DNA from: Acidimicrobiaceae bacterium
GTDB taxonomy: Bacteria > Actinomycetota > Acidimicrobiia > Acidimicrobiales > RAAP-2
Length of the DNA stretch: 64,000 nucleotides
Direction of reading: 5' to 3'
Assembly (NCBI GenBank): GCA_003167415.1
Contig: PMTF01000017.1
Span: forward strand, 13,204-77,203
The position numbers and the translations under genes are program-made. Of this stretch, positions 10,085 through 19,892 are shown piece after piece (within the stretch, counting starts at the first letter, position 1; each line of letters starts with the position of its first letter). The notes under the pieces are model-generated. The model searched no databases. It was not told the origin of the DNA and saw nothing but the letters and a program-made list of their open reading frames with translations.

Positions 10085-10711
10085 ATGACTTGGCACTCCC
10101 TCACGATCTCGATGGGGTGGCTGGCGGTCGCCAGCGGGGTTGTCGGGACCTCGTATCAACTGCGCCGAGTCCGTGCTTTGGGGGTTGAAGGGGTCTCGCT
10201 CGCAACTTGGGTTCTCTTCTTGTACATGGGCTGTTTCTGGATCACCTACGGGTTCGCGGCCCACTCGGCCGAGGTCGTTTTGGGCAGTGCGCTCATCTTG
10301 CCGATCCAACTTTCGATTCTCTTTCGCCTGGCTCCCCGGCAAAGGTGGGCCGTCCCGGCCAGGGCGCTCGGCTACTTCATCCTCTGCTGTGTCCTGCCGA
10401 CCGTGGTGTGGGGCTGGGCCGGTGGCGTCTTCGGCACCGGCGTCGCCATGACCATCAATCGCGCGCCGCAACTCATCGAGTTGGTCCGTCATCCCGACGC
10501 CTCGGGCGTCTCGGCGACCTCGTGGTTCGTCGGGGCCTTCGGTTGCTGGCTCTGGATCCTCTATTACACCGGGGTGCACCTGTGGGCCGCGCTCACCGCG
10601 ACGGCCTTCGCCGGGCTCGCCAATTTGGCCATCGCGTTACTCGCCACGTGGCGACACAGCCAAGCGCGCCAGAGCGTGACCGCGCGAGAGGTCTTCGCTA
10701 CCTCGATGTAG
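10085..10711 (+). CDS. PQ-loop/SWEET-like membrane protein with two PQ-loop repeats
   Basis: GVVGTSYQLRRVRALGVEGVSLATWVLFLYMGCFWITYG and INRAPQLIELVRHPDASGVSATSWFVGAFGCWLWILYY; start at 10082 or 10085. Confidence 0.72.
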   Translation: MTWHSLTISMGWLAVASGVVGTSYQLRRVRALGVEGVSLATWVLFLYMGCFWITYGFAAHSAEVVLGSALILPIQLSILFRLAPRQRWAVPARALGYFILCCVLPTVVWGWAGGVFGTGVAMTINRAPQLIELVRHPDASGVSATSWFVGAFGCWLWILYYTGVHLWAALTATAFAGLANLAIALLATWRHSQARQSVTAREVFATSM

Positions 10712-10794
10712 GCATCGCGCCGTCGTAGGGCGCGAGCAATCTTCCGTAGGATTCGCTCAAGCCGGACGACCCCCGGATATGACGGCAGGTTCAC

Positions 10795-12066
10795 GTGACG
10801 ACAGAGCTCTTGAATGACGCACTCGCCATCAGCGACGCGTGGTCGAGCGAGTTGAATCTTCGCGACTTACTGGAACAACAGTTGCGTGCATCGGGCGTTC
10901 TTGAGCGTGTGGTCGACGTCGTCGCCGTCGGCAAAGCTGCTCGCGAGATGGCTTGGGCCCTGCATGAGGTGCTGGGCGAGCGCGTGCAACGGCAGCTGAT
11001 CATCGTGGATGAGGGACCGGCGTTTTCACTGCTCTCCGACGTCGAGTTCGTAATCGGCGATCATCCACTCCCCGGTCTCGGCAGTCTGATGGCCGGCAAG
11101 CGACTGGTTGAATTCTTGGAGAATCCAACGATGGCCGAATGCACGATTTTCTTGGTTTCGGGAGGAGCGTCGAGCCTCTGTGCGCTCCCTGAATCGCCGG
11201 TGAACCTCGACGACCTCCACGAACTCTTCGAGGCGGTCCTCGCCTCGGGGGCCGACATTACGACGCTTAATCAACTGCGTGCGGCGAGTTCGAGAATTGC
11301 CGGCGGCGCGATTCTTCGGAGTGTTCGCACCCCGCGCTCGCTGGCGTTGATCATGGTCGACAACGTGGTCTCGGGCGAGCGCTGGGTGGCGTCGGGCCTC
11401 ACGTTCGGCTACACGCCGACCCGCGGCGAAGTGGCAACACTGCTCGAGATGGTTGGGCGCGGCACGGGGCGATTGGCGGAGAAGATCCTTGAAGCCTCCG
11501 AGCGTCGGGGAGCGGTCATGAGCGAGCCGGTGGAGACCGTTCACGAGAATCGCGTGATCGCCGCGCCGTTCCAAGTGTTGTCAGCCGTGGCGAAGGAGGC
11601 GACCCGACGCGGCTATCAAGTGATCGAAGTGGGCGGTTCGCTGCACGGCGACGTCCAGGACGTCGTCGCCCTCATGGCCCAACACCTGTCGTCGGCGACG
11701 AAGCGATGGGGACCGTTCTGTGTCGTGGGGGTGGGTGAAGTGACGTTACGGGTTCGGGGGTCCGGCACCGGCGGTCGTTGTCAAGACTTCGCGTGGCGAA
11801 TGGCCGAAGTGCTCGATGGCGACCACCGAGATGTAGTTGCCCTGGCCCGGGCCACGGATGGGCGAGACTACGTAAAGGGCATTGCTGGTGGCTGGGTTGA
11901 CGCGACGACGTTGCGTCGCGCTCGAGAGCGTGGCATCAATTGGTCCGCCGTGGTGGAGTCCAGTGACAGTTTCAGCGCGCTGCACGATCTGGGACAATTC
12001 ATTGCCGGAGGTCGTACCGGATGGAATCTCTGCGACGTCTATCTGGTGGTCGTGGGCGCCTCGTGA
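10795..12066 (+). CDS. Glycerate 2-kinase (DUF4147/MOFRL family)
   Basis: VVAVGKAAREMAWAL, FLVSGGASSLCALPE, LNQLRAASSRIAGGAI, GVGEVTLRVRGSGTGGRCQDFAWRMAE. Confidence 0.88.
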   Translation: MTTELLNDALAISDAWSSELNLRDLLEQQLRASGVLERVVDVVAVGKAAREMAWALHEVLGERVQRQLIIVDEGPAFSLLSDVEFVIGDHPLPGLGSLMAGKRLVEFLENPTMAECTIFLVSGGASSLCALPESPVNLDDLHELFEAVLASGADITTLNQLRAASSRIAGGAILRSVRTPRSLALIMVDNVVSGERWVASGLTFGYTPTRGEVATLLEMVGRGTGRLAEKILEASERRGAVMSEPVETVHENRVIAAPFQVLSAVAKEATRRGYQVIEVGGSLHGDVQDVVALMAQHLSSATKRWGPFCVVGVGEVTLRVRGSGTGGRCQDFAWRMAEVLDGDHRDVVALARATDGRDYVKGIAGGWVDATTLRRARERGINWSAVVESSDSFSALHDLGQFIAGGRTGWNLCDVYLVVVGAS

Positions 12067-12067
12067 T

Positions 12068-12994
12068 TCAGGTCCGCAAGACCACGTTGAGGGGTTCTTC
12101 TCCTCGTTGCATCCGCTCAATCTGTTGGTGAATGAGCCGGGCCATTCGCGGCAGCGTCGCCGAACTCATGCCGCCGACGTGCGGTGAGATGAGTACGTTC
12201 TCGAGCGCGAAGAGCGGGTGACCCTCCGGCAGGGGCTCGGGGTCGGTCACGTCGAGGGCGACGCGAATGCGTCCGCTCTGCGCCACCGCGAGCAGGGCGT
12301 CGGTGTCGGCGACGGCACCGCGCGAAACATTGACCAGCAGACTGGCGTCACCCATGAACGAGAGAAAATCGGCGTCGACCAGGTGATTCGTGCTCTCATC
12401 GAGCGGCACCGCGACCACCACGACGTCGGCCATCGGCAGAAGTTCGCGCAAGGCGTCGCGACCGTAGATGCGACCACGTTCGTCACTTCGCTCGTGCTGA
12501 GCGAGGCGAAGGATCGTCGTCTCGAAGGGCAGCAACCTCACCTCAATCGCGCGCCCCACGCCGCCGTAGCCGACGAGCAGCACCGTGCGGTCGGCCAAGC
12601 TTTGGCGCCACACCGGCGCCCACTTGCCCGCTAGAGCGGCGCGCACGAAGTCCGGTATGGCGCGTTGTGACGCCAAGATCAGCGCCAAGGTCAATTCGGC
12701 CGTTGACGTCTCGTGCACCGACGCGGCGTTCGCGAACGTCATGTTCTTCGGCAATATTTCGGCGACGCCGTCGTAACCGAGCGTGAGGCTCTGTACGAGA
12801 CCGACGTCCAGACCGTCCAGGTTCGCCAGAACCTCGTTCGATTGCAGATACGGCGGGATCACGATGTCGATTCGTTGCAGCGGCGACGGCCCCGTCATAT
12901 CCCATTCCACCAGATCGACGTCGTTCGAGATCTCCCCGAGCGTGGCGCTCACGAAGGAGTTCGGAACGGTGACGACCAGGGACTTGTTCTCCAC
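12068..12994 (-). CDS. D-isomer 2-hydroxyacid dehydrogenase
   Basis: VLLVGYGGVGRAIEVRL (Rossmann), ADVVVVAVPLDESTNHLVDADFLSFM, LLVNVSRGAVADTDALL, HPLFALENVLISPHVGG. Confidence 0.9.
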   Translation of the reverse strand: MENKSLVVTVPNSFVSATLGEISNDVDLVEWDMTGPSPLQRIDIVIPPYLQSNEVLANLDGLDVGLVQSLTLGYDGVAEILPKNMTFANAASVHETSTAELTLALILASQRAIPDFVRAALAGKWAPVWRQSLADRTVLLVGYGGVGRAIEVRLLPFETTILRLAQHERSDERGRIYGRDALRELLPMADVVVVAVPLDESTNHLVDADFLSFMGDASLLVNVSRGAVADTDALLAVAQSGRIRVALDVTDPEPLPEGHPLFALENVLISPHVGGMSSATLPRMARLIHQQIERMQRGEEPLNVVLRT

Positions 12995-12999
12995 CGGGA

Positions 13000-14007
13000 T
13001 TACGTGAAGAGACTGGAGTAGGCGTTGATGGCCGGCTGGCCGCCTAGGTGGGCGAAGAGCACGTTGGCGTCCGGCGGAATCTCACGTTCTTGCACCATAT
13101 GAATCAATCCCGCGAGAGACTTGCCCTCGTACACCGGGTCGGTGATCATCGCTTCGAGTGACGCGCCGAGTCGCATCGCTTCGAGGGTGCGGTGGTCGGG
13201 GATACCGTAGGTGCCCGCGTGAAAGCGGTCGTCCAGGATGATCTCTTCATCGGGGATCTCTCGTTCGACGCCGATCAGTTTTGCGGTCGCGCGCGCGATG
13301 CGAGCGATCTGCCCCCACGTCTCCTCGGGCTTGGCCGATCCGTCGATGCCAATGACGGTGTGGGCGTCAACGTTGCGCGCAAAACCGGCGACCATGCCGG
13401 CCTGCGTTCCGCCCGTGACCGAGCACACAATGATGTAGTCGAAGACGACGCCCAGTTCGACTTCTTGCTGTTCGACTTCCGTCGCCCAGCCGGCGAAACC
13501 GAGACCACCCAGAGGATGATCCGACGCGCCCGCCGGAATGGCGTAGGGTCTCCCGCCGCGCTCTTCAATCTCGAGGATCGCCTTCTCCCAACTTTCCTTG
13601 AATCCAATATCGAACCCGGCTCGTACGAGACGAACATCGGCACCCATGAGGCGACTGAGCAATATGTTGCCCACTCGGTCGTAGGTCACGTCAGGCCAAT
13701 CGACCCAACTCTCTTGGATGAGGACGCACTTCAGACCGGTCTTGGCCGCGGCCGCGGCCACTTGTCGAGTGTGATTGGATTGCACGCCGCCAATCGACAC
13801 GAGTGTGTCGCAGCCGCTCGCCAGGGCGTCGGCCACCAGGTACTCGAGTTTTCGAGTCTTGTTGCCGCCGAAGGCGAGGCCGGAGTTCACGTCATCACGC
13901 TTGGCCCAGATCGTGGCGCCTTCGAGGTACTCGGTCAGGCGATCGAGTCGATGGATCGGCGACGGGCCGAACATGAGTGGGTAACGGGGAAACGATTCCA
14001 ACGACAT
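13000..14007 (-). CDS. acdS: 1-aminocyclopropane-1-carboxylate (ACC) deaminase
   Basis: [90 protein letters not shown]; start at MSLES (14007) or upstream ATG (14025). Confidence 0.92.
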   Translation of the reverse strand: MSLESFPRYPLMFGPSPIHRLDRLTEYLEGATIWAKRDDVNSGLAFGGNKTRKLEYLVADALASGCDTLVSIGGVQSNHTRQVAAAAAKTGLKCVLIQESWVDWPDVTYDRVGNILLSRLMGADVRLVRAGFDIGFKESWEKAILEIEERGGRPYAIPAGASDHPLGGLGFAGWATEVEQQEVELGVVFDYIIVCSVTGGTQAGMVAGFARNVDAHTVIGIDGSAKPEETWGQIARIARATAKLIGVEREIPDEEIILDDRFHAGTYGIPDHRTLEAMRLGASLEAMITDPVYEGKSLAGLIHMVQEREIPPDANVLFAHLGGQPAINAYSSLFT

Positions 14008-14110
14008 GGCGCCTCCAGTGTTCATTCGCCCATTCGAAGATACCGCACCGGCTGGGATCCTTTCTCGGTCGTTCCAGTGTTGGGTACGCCTTCGCCACCA
14101 TCTCCATAGA

Positions 14111-14410
14111 ATTGAAGTTACGGATATCGAGGTCAGCGATCAGGCGCGCGAGTTCGTGGCGACGCGCGGCGGCACCCTGTTTTTGCGGGTGCGCCACAAC
14201 CGATGCTGCTCCGGCGGGCTCACCTTTCTCGACGCTTCCACGAGCGCGGACCGAGACGTCGACCAGTATGAAACGTTGAACAAGGCGAATCCCGAAGTGC
14301 GGCTCTTCCACCTCGGCTCGGTCCTTCCCGAAAAGGTCAGCGTCGAAGTCCGAGGGAAGGTGCGTCCCCATCTTGTCGCGTACTGGGACGGCTGCGCCTA
14401 CCGCCTCTAA
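14111..14410 (+). CDS. Small protein resembling CC/Se-motif (HesB-like) family; start uncertain
   Basis: [52 protein letters not shown]... with adjacent CysCys; the ORF is open from 14006 but that start overlaps the divergent acdS start. Confidence 0.5.
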   Translation: MEVTDIEVSDQAREFVATRGGTLFLRVRHNRCCSGGLTFLDASTSADRDVDQYETLNKANPEVRLFHLGSVLPEKVSVEVRGKVRPHLVAYWDGCAYRL

Positions 14411-14586
14411 ATCGATGCCCGGCGTCCCCACTAGCTAGTAGAACACTGTCTCTTCGCGTGTTGGGGATGTTCAATTTTTCGTATAGAGCGGACTACCGTT
14501 GAATTTACGTTGGCCCCGAATTGTTATGACCAAGCGCTGAGTTTTGGCACGGTTCTTCCGAACGAAGACTGTCAGGAGGTCGGAAA

Positions 14587-16995
14587 ATGCAAGACGACAC
14601 CGAAGACGAAATCCGCCCGAGTCATTTCCGCTACGCGCGAAGAGATGAGTCGGGAAAGTCCAAAAAGGCCGTCGTGCCGGCCCAAACTCACCCCGGGGCG
14701 GCGCCCGAGTTCTCCTCGAGGGTCCAGGACCTTTCACCGTTCGCTTGGATCGCTTTTTCGGTCCTCGGCGTGATGGTGCTGGGCTACATGATTTCCGTAC
14801 TCGTGCGCACTCCGGCGCAGCATTGGACGTGGCTCGACGGCTGGGTCGTTTGCGCCATTGAACTCACGGCATCGATCATTTGCATCATTCGCGGCCTCGA
14901 CAAGAATCCCGGCCGAGTCGCTCCACTGGCCTTGGGGTTGGGTCTCCTGTCGTGGTCTTTGGGAGACGTGTTCTTAACCATTGAGTCACTCGGTGGGAAG
15001 ACACCGGCGGTGCCGTCCACCGCCGACGTCTTCTACATCGGCTTCTACCCGTTGGCCTACGTCGCGACGGTGCTGTTACTGCGAATGGCCCTGGGTCGGC
15101 TTTCACGTCCCAACTGGCTCGACGGCGTCGTGGCGGGATTCGGTGCGGCCGCGATCTGCGCCGCGTTCGCATTCCACAGCATCTTGCACGCCGCGGGCGG
15201 CAGTGTCGCCACCGCCGCCACCAACCTGGGGTATCCCATAGGCGACCTCCTTTTGCTGTCCTTGGTCATCGGCGGCACGGTGCTGCTCTCCGGTCGCACG
15301 ACCTTGCCGTGGTTCCTCCTCGCGGCCGGTATCACGCTGAACGTCATGGGCGACACGGCGAATCTATTTTCTTCCTCGACGGTCTTCGCATCGAGGATCG
15401 GTACCGATTTCAACGCCGTCGCCTGGCCCGCGTCAATCTTGTGCATATCGATGTCCGTGTGGCTGAAGCCTCGAACGCTCGATCCCTTGCGGGCCCAGCG
15501 TGTCGCCGGCGTCGCGTTGCCGAGTGTGGCCGCTTTCGCCGCCCTGGCCATCCTCTTAATCGGCTACGTCCGCACGATTACCTGGGTCGCTCTCTGGTTG
15601 GCGGCGGCAACGCTGCTGGTCGCCGGTCTTCGACTCACGCTCTCGGCTCGGGACCTACGAATCCTGACCGAAGAACGCCATCGACAGGCTCAGACCGACG
15701 AGCTGACCGGCCTCGGCAACCGCCGCTATCTCTTCCACGTGCTCGAGACCTTCTTCTCGGACTACGCCAATCCGTGGACCAATTCTCGAAATCTGGCGTT
15801 CCTCTTCATCGACCTCAATCGTTTCAAGGAGATCAACGACTCCTTCGGACACCCCGCGGGTGATGAGTTGCTACGCCAACTGGGTCCGAGGATAAGCCGG
15901 GCAGTGCCCGCCACCGGATCGGTCTTTCGTCTGGGCGGCGATGAACTCGCCGTGGTCTTGGTTGACGCGGACTCCGGCGTCGCCGAAGCCGTCGCTGAGA
16001 ACATCTTGAAGGAGATCTGCGAGCCGTTCATTCTGCAAAAGATGAAGGCCAGCGTCGGCGCCAGCATCGGCATCGCCCTGGCCCCGTCCGACGCCACCGA
16101 AGCAATCGGACTCACGTGGTGCGCCGACACGGCGATGTACCGCGCGAAGTTGGGCCACATCCCCTACGTCTTTTACGACCAGGAGATCGACGGCGGCGAG
16201 CAGAAACTCAATCTGGTTCAGGAGCTACGCATTGCGGTCGACGAAGGAAATTTCGTCCTTCACTATCAGCCCCAGCTGGACCTTCGAACGGGAGAGATCC
16301 TCGCCGTGGAGGCGCTCATTCGCTGGCCCCACGTCACCCTCGGCCTGGTGCCTCCACTGAAGTTCCTGCCTCTCGCCGAGGACGCCGGCCTGATGCAAGA
16401 ACTGACGGCGTGGGTGCTCGCCGAAGCCTTGGCTCAATGCGCGGCGTGGCGAGCTTCCGGCCGCGATCTAATCATGTCGGTCAACATCACCACGACGAAC
16501 CTTCTCGAAGATGGGTTCACCGAACTCGTCGCGAAGCTTCTTCGTCAAAACGATTTGCCCGGCAGCGCTCTCGTCATCGAGATCACCGAGACCAGCATCA
16601 TCACCGATTTTGCTCGCTCCAAAGCGGTGATTGAGCTGTTGAAGACGATGGGGATTGTCGTATCGATCGACGACTTCGGCGCGGGATTTACGTCACTGGC
16701 CTACCTGAGTTCTCTGGCGGTGGGCGAACTGAAGCTCGATCGCGAATTCATCACCGGTTTGAGCGGTGAAGGAAAGGAACGCGACTTGGAATTGGTTCGC
16801 GCCACGATCCAGTTAGGACACGATATGGCGCTTCGAGTGGTGGCCGAAGGGATTGAGGACGAAGGGACCTTGGAACTGCTGAGTGAGCTCGGTTGCGATC
16901 TCGCCCAGGGATATTTCATCAGTCGACCAATGCCCGCCCACAAACTGTCCTTTTACCCAGGAATTCTGCCGGCGCCCGCGGGCGTCACTCCCTGA
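14587..16995 (+). CDS. Membrane-anchored GGDEF/EAL bifunctional-type c-di-GMP protein
   Basis: N-terminal multi-TM region; TDELTGLGNRRYLFHVLETFF...VFRLGGDELAVVL; EAL domain AVEALIRW, SVNITTTNLLE, IEITETSII, SIDDFGAGFTSLAYL, ELKLDREFI. Confidence 0.95.
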   Translation: MQDDTEDEIRPSHFRYARRDESGKSKKAVVPAQTHPGAAPEFSSRVQDLSPFAWIAFSVLGVMVLGYMISVLVRTPAQHWTWLDGWVVCAIELTASIICIIRGLDKNPGRVAPLALGLGLLSWSLGDVFLTIESLGGKTPAVPSTADVFYIGFYPLAYVATVLLLRMALGRLSRPNWLDGVVAGFGAAAICAAFAFHSILHAAGGSVATAATNLGYPIGDLLLLSLVIGGTVLLSGRTTLPWFLLAAGITLNVMGDTANLFSSSTVFASRIGTDFNAVAWPASILCISMSVWLKPRTLDPLRAQRVAGVALPSVAAFAALAILLIGYVRTITWVALWLAAATLLVAGLRLTLSARDLRILTEERHRQAQTDELTGLGNRRYLFHVLETFFSDYANPWTNSRNLAFLFIDLNRFKEINDSFGHPAGDELLRQLGPRISRAVPATGSVFRLGGDELAVVLVDADSGVAEAVAENILKEICEPFILQKMKASVGASIGIALAPSDATEAIGLTWCADTAMYRAKLGHIPYVFYDQEIDGGEQKLNLVQELRIAVDEGNFVLHYQPQLDLRTGEILAVEALIRWPHVTLGLVPPLKFLPLAEDAGLMQELTAWVLAEALAQCAAWRASGRDLIMSVNITTTNLLEDGFTELVAKLLRQNDLPGSALVIEITETSIITDFARSKAVIELLKTMGIVVSIDDFGAGFTSLAYLSSLAVGELKLDREFITGLSGEGKERDLELVRATIQLGHDMALRVVAEGIEDEGTLELLSELGCDLAQGYFISRPMPAHKLSFYPGILPAPAGVTP

Positions 16996-17086
16996 CGCAT
17001 CCGAGTAGTCATTCCGTGGTGACGGCGAATGTCGATACGTTGGTTCCCGTGGCGCCGTACGCACTCTTGAGGAACAGCTTTCGAAA

Positions 17087-17734
17087 ATGACGATGGCGAA
17101 ACCTTCGGCGGCGGTGGATCGGAGTTTTTTTGAGCGGCCTCCTGACGCCGTTGCCTTCGACCTGGTTGGATCGTGGCTCGTGGTGCACGACGAGCCACGA
17201 GAAATTCGCGCCTTCATTGTCGAAACCGAGGCGTACGGCGGGAACAACGATCCCGCGTCGCACGCCTTTCGGGGGCCCACCAAGCGCAGCGAGATCATGT
17301 TCGGACCGGCCGGGTTTCTCTACGTCTACCTGATCTACGGGATGCACTGGTGCATGAATATCGTGACCGAGCCGAGTGGCACGGCCAGCGCGGTCTTGTT
17401 GCGCGCCGCGGAACTCTACGTACCAACGCCGGGCGGTGCCGGCGATGAAGTAGTGGCGCTACGCGGTCCTGGCAATCTGACGCGAGGACTGGGCATCACG
17501 GGAGCCGACAACGGGCTGGACTGCTGCGGCGGCGAAGGTCGACACCTCACGATTCGTCGTCCGGGCCCGGGACTGAACGATCTTGCGACGGGCCAGTCGA
17601 AACGCATAGGTATTACTCACGAACGAGAACGTCCTTCGCGATACTTCTTGGTCGGTCACCCAGCGGTGTCGAAGCTGCCCGTTGACCGTTCCGCGACCAA
17701 AAGAACAGATCGAAATCGAAAGTCCCTGGGCTAA
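17087..17734 (+). CDS. mpg: DNA-3-methyladenine glycosylase (AAG/MPG type)
   Basis: RSFFERPPDAVAFDLVGSWLV, IVETEAYGGNNDPASHAFRGPTKRSEIMFGPAGFLYVYLIYGMHWCMNIVT. Confidence 0.94.
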   Translation: MTMAKPSAAVDRSFFERPPDAVAFDLVGSWLVVHDEPREIRAFIVETEAYGGNNDPASHAFRGPTKRSEIMFGPAGFLYVYLIYGMHWCMNIVTEPSGTASAVLLRAAELYVPTPGGAGDEVVALRGPGNLTRGLGITGADNGLDCCGGEGRHLTIRRPGPGLNDLATGQSKRIGITHERERPSRYFLVGHPAVSKLPVDRSATKRTDRNRKSLG

Positions 17735-18294
17735 CTCAGTTTGCGAACTTGCGCGCAGCGAAAACATTTCGGACTGTGGTCGTTGACCAGTCCGGCTGCT
17801 TGCATGAGCGAGTAACAAGTCGTGGGGCCCACAAAACGAAAACCACGCTTCTTCAACTCCTTACTCATGAGCGCGGCATCTGGCGTCGAGGCCGAAACAT
17901 TCGGGTCTCGGGTCCAATCTCGTTGCAACGGCTTGTGGTTGACGAAGGACCACACCAGTTCGTCCAGGCTGGAGCCACTCTTTTGAAGATTGAGAACCGC
18001 ACCGGCGTTGTTGATAGTTGATTCAATTTTGCCGCGGTGGCGAATGATGTCGACGTTCCCCAACAGGCGCTCCACGTCGGCCGGGGTGAAGGCCGCCACG
18101 GATTTCGGATTGAACTTTTTGAAGGCCTTGACGTAACCGGGACGGCGCTTCAGTATGGTCAACCAGCTGAGCCCGGCCTGCGCGCCTTCGAGCGTGAGCA
18201 GTTCGAAGAGTCTGGCGTCGTCGTGCAACGGCACGCCCCACTCTTCGTCGTGGTAGGTGCGCATCTCTTCACCTTCGGCCCACGTACATCGCAT
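17731..18294 (-). CDS. tag: DNA-3-methyladenine glycosylase I
   Basis: MRCTWAEGEEMRTYHDEEWGVPLHDDARLFELLTLEGAQAGLSWLTILKRRPGYVKAF...GFRFVGPTTCYSLMQAAGLVNDHSPKCFRC. Confidence 0.96.
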   Translation of the reverse strand: MRCTWAEGEEMRTYHDEEWGVPLHDDARLFELLTLEGAQAGLSWLTILKRRPGYVKAFKKFNPKSVAAFTPADVERLLGNVDIIRHRGKIESTINNAGAVLNLQKSGSSLDELVWSFVNHKPLQRDWTRDPNVSASTPDAALMSKELKKRGFRFVGPTTCYSLMQAAGLVNDHSPKCFRCAQVRKLS

Positions 18295-18353
18295 GGGAGA
18301 ACCGTACCAAGTGGAGAGCGATTCTTGAACTTCGCCGTCGAACACGTCACGCG

Positions 18354-19892
18354 TCAGCTGACGTGACGCGACCATTTCTTGTCGCGGGTGTAGAGACTCG
18401 GAAACTGCTCTCGTCGGACGCGGTACAACTCGGCGACGCCGCTCACGGGCGTGAAGGTGCGACCACGGGGGCGAAGGCCGGCGACGCCGTCGAGATGGTG
18501 CCGCCCGAGGTTCACGGCGGCCAAGAGAGCGGCGCCTCGGAGTTGCGCGACCATTGGTTCGGGGACCTGCTCGACCTCGCGCCCGAGAGCGTCGGCGTAG
18601 ATCTGACACCACTCGCTCGACTGGGCGCCTCCACCGAGCAGACGCAGGGGCGTCAACGTGCGCCCGGCGAACTTTTCGACGTAGCCCAACAGCCACGCGC
18701 TGTTCGCCGCCACGCCTTCGAGCACCGCTCGAATGAGATCGGCCGTCGTCGTGGTGAGCGAGAGGTTCGTGAATCCGCCGCGCAGGTGCTTGTTGCCGAT
18801 GGGGGATCGTTCACCGGCGAGCCACGGCGTGAAGAGCACGTCGTTCGCGCCCGGTGGGGACATCGCGGCGAGGGCGGTCATCTCGTCGTAGTGCATCGGC
18901 GTTCCGGTACCCCCGAGAAGAGTCCGTAGCCACTCGAGGGACTTGGCCCCCGTCTCTTGATTGTCGATGATCAGATAGGAATCGTTGGTGAGTCCCGGTA
19001 TCGAAGCGATCGAGTGCAGGGCGTCGGTCTTTTTCTTGGGCACCGGACAGCTAATCCACGACGTGGTGGAAAGCGCGACGTGCGTCTCGTACATTGCGGT
19101 GCCACCGGAACCGATCGCCGCCGCGTGAAGGTCCGGAATGCCCGTGATCACGATGGTGTCAGTTGAGAGTCCGAGGCTTTCGGCCACCTCGCGGGTAACC
19201 GGGCCCACGACGCTACCGATGGGCTGCAACGGCGGAAGTAGTCGCTGGTCGATGCCGACGATCTTCAGCAGTTGCTCGTCGTAGTGGTAGCGGGTGAGCG
19301 TGCGGTTGTCGGTGAGCCAACTCGCCAGTCGCGAGGCGTGGGTGGCTGACGCCACGCCGGTGAATCGCATCGTGAGGTAGTCAACCGGCTCCATCATCCA
19401 GCGCGTCGCACTCATGATCTCGGGCTCGCGGTTCATCAGGTAGAGGATCTGTCCCGTGGGGTCGGCCCCCGATGGCGAGGGCCCGCCGCCGGACTTTCGC
19501 ACGAAGGGCAAAATCTTTCGCGGGCTGTAGCCCTCGAGCGGTCCGCCGATGGCCCGACGCGCGAAGTCGCGCCCGCGCGTATCGAGCCACGTCAGACAGG
19601 GACCGGTCGGCAGTCCGTTGGCGTCGACCGGCACGGTCGACGCATACTGGCCCGTGACGGCGACGGCTTTGACGCGGTCCTTGGTGACGTCCGGTCGGTC
19701 CATGAGTCGACGCGTTGATTCGCCAATGAGCGTCCACCACTGCGCCGGATCCTGGGTCGCGCCCCCGTCATTGGTGTACGTCGTCGTCACCGAGTGGAGT
19801 TCGTAATCCAGCACTTCGCCGTCGAGGCTCACCAGTCCGATCTTCGGACCGCCCGTTCCCAGGTCAATGCTGAGACAGAGTTCGTCGCTCAT
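18354..19892 (-). CDS. FGGY-family carbohydrate kinase (xylulokinase-like)
   Basis: LCLSIDLGTGGPKIGLVSLDGEVL, AVAVTGQYASTVPVDANG, WLDTRG, VITGIPDLHAAAIGSG, PWLAGERSPIGNKHLRGGFTNLSL, LRLLGGGAQSSEWCQIYADALG; ATGA overlap with the upstream gene. Confidence 0.88.
   Translation of the reverse strand: MSDELCLSIDLGTGGPKIGLVSLDGEVLDYELHSVTTTYTNDGGATQDPAQWWTLIGESTRRLMDRPDVTKDRVKAVAVTGQYASTVPVDANGLPTGPCLTWLDTRGRDFARRAIGGPLEGYSPRKILPFVRKSGGGPSPSGADPTGQILYLMNREPEIMSATRWMMEPVDYLTMRFTGVASATHASRLASWLTDNRTLTRYHYDEQLLKIVGIDQRLLPPLQPIGSVVGPVTREVAESLGLSTDTIVITGIPDLHAAAIGSGGTAMYETHVALSTTSWISCPVPKKKTDALHSIASIPGLTNDSYLIIDNQETGAKSLEWLRTLLGGTGTPMHYDEMTALAAMSPPGANDVLFTPWLAGERSPIGNKHLRGGFTNLSLTTTTADLIRAVLEGVAANSAWLLGYVEKFAGRTLTPLRLLGGGAQSSEWCQIYADALGREVEQVPEPMVAQLRGAALLAAVNLGRHHLDGVAGLRPRGRTFTPVSGVAELYRVRREQFPSLYTRDKKWSRHVS

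Noticed and set aside
13192-14109. 305-aa plus-strand ORF opposite acdS
   Set aside because: Shadow ORF antisense to acdS.
14411-14586. Leader of the GGDEF/EAL gene considered as a c-di-GMP riboswitch
   Set aside because: I could not find the conserved GEMM core; only an SD (AGGAGG) before the ATG is clear.
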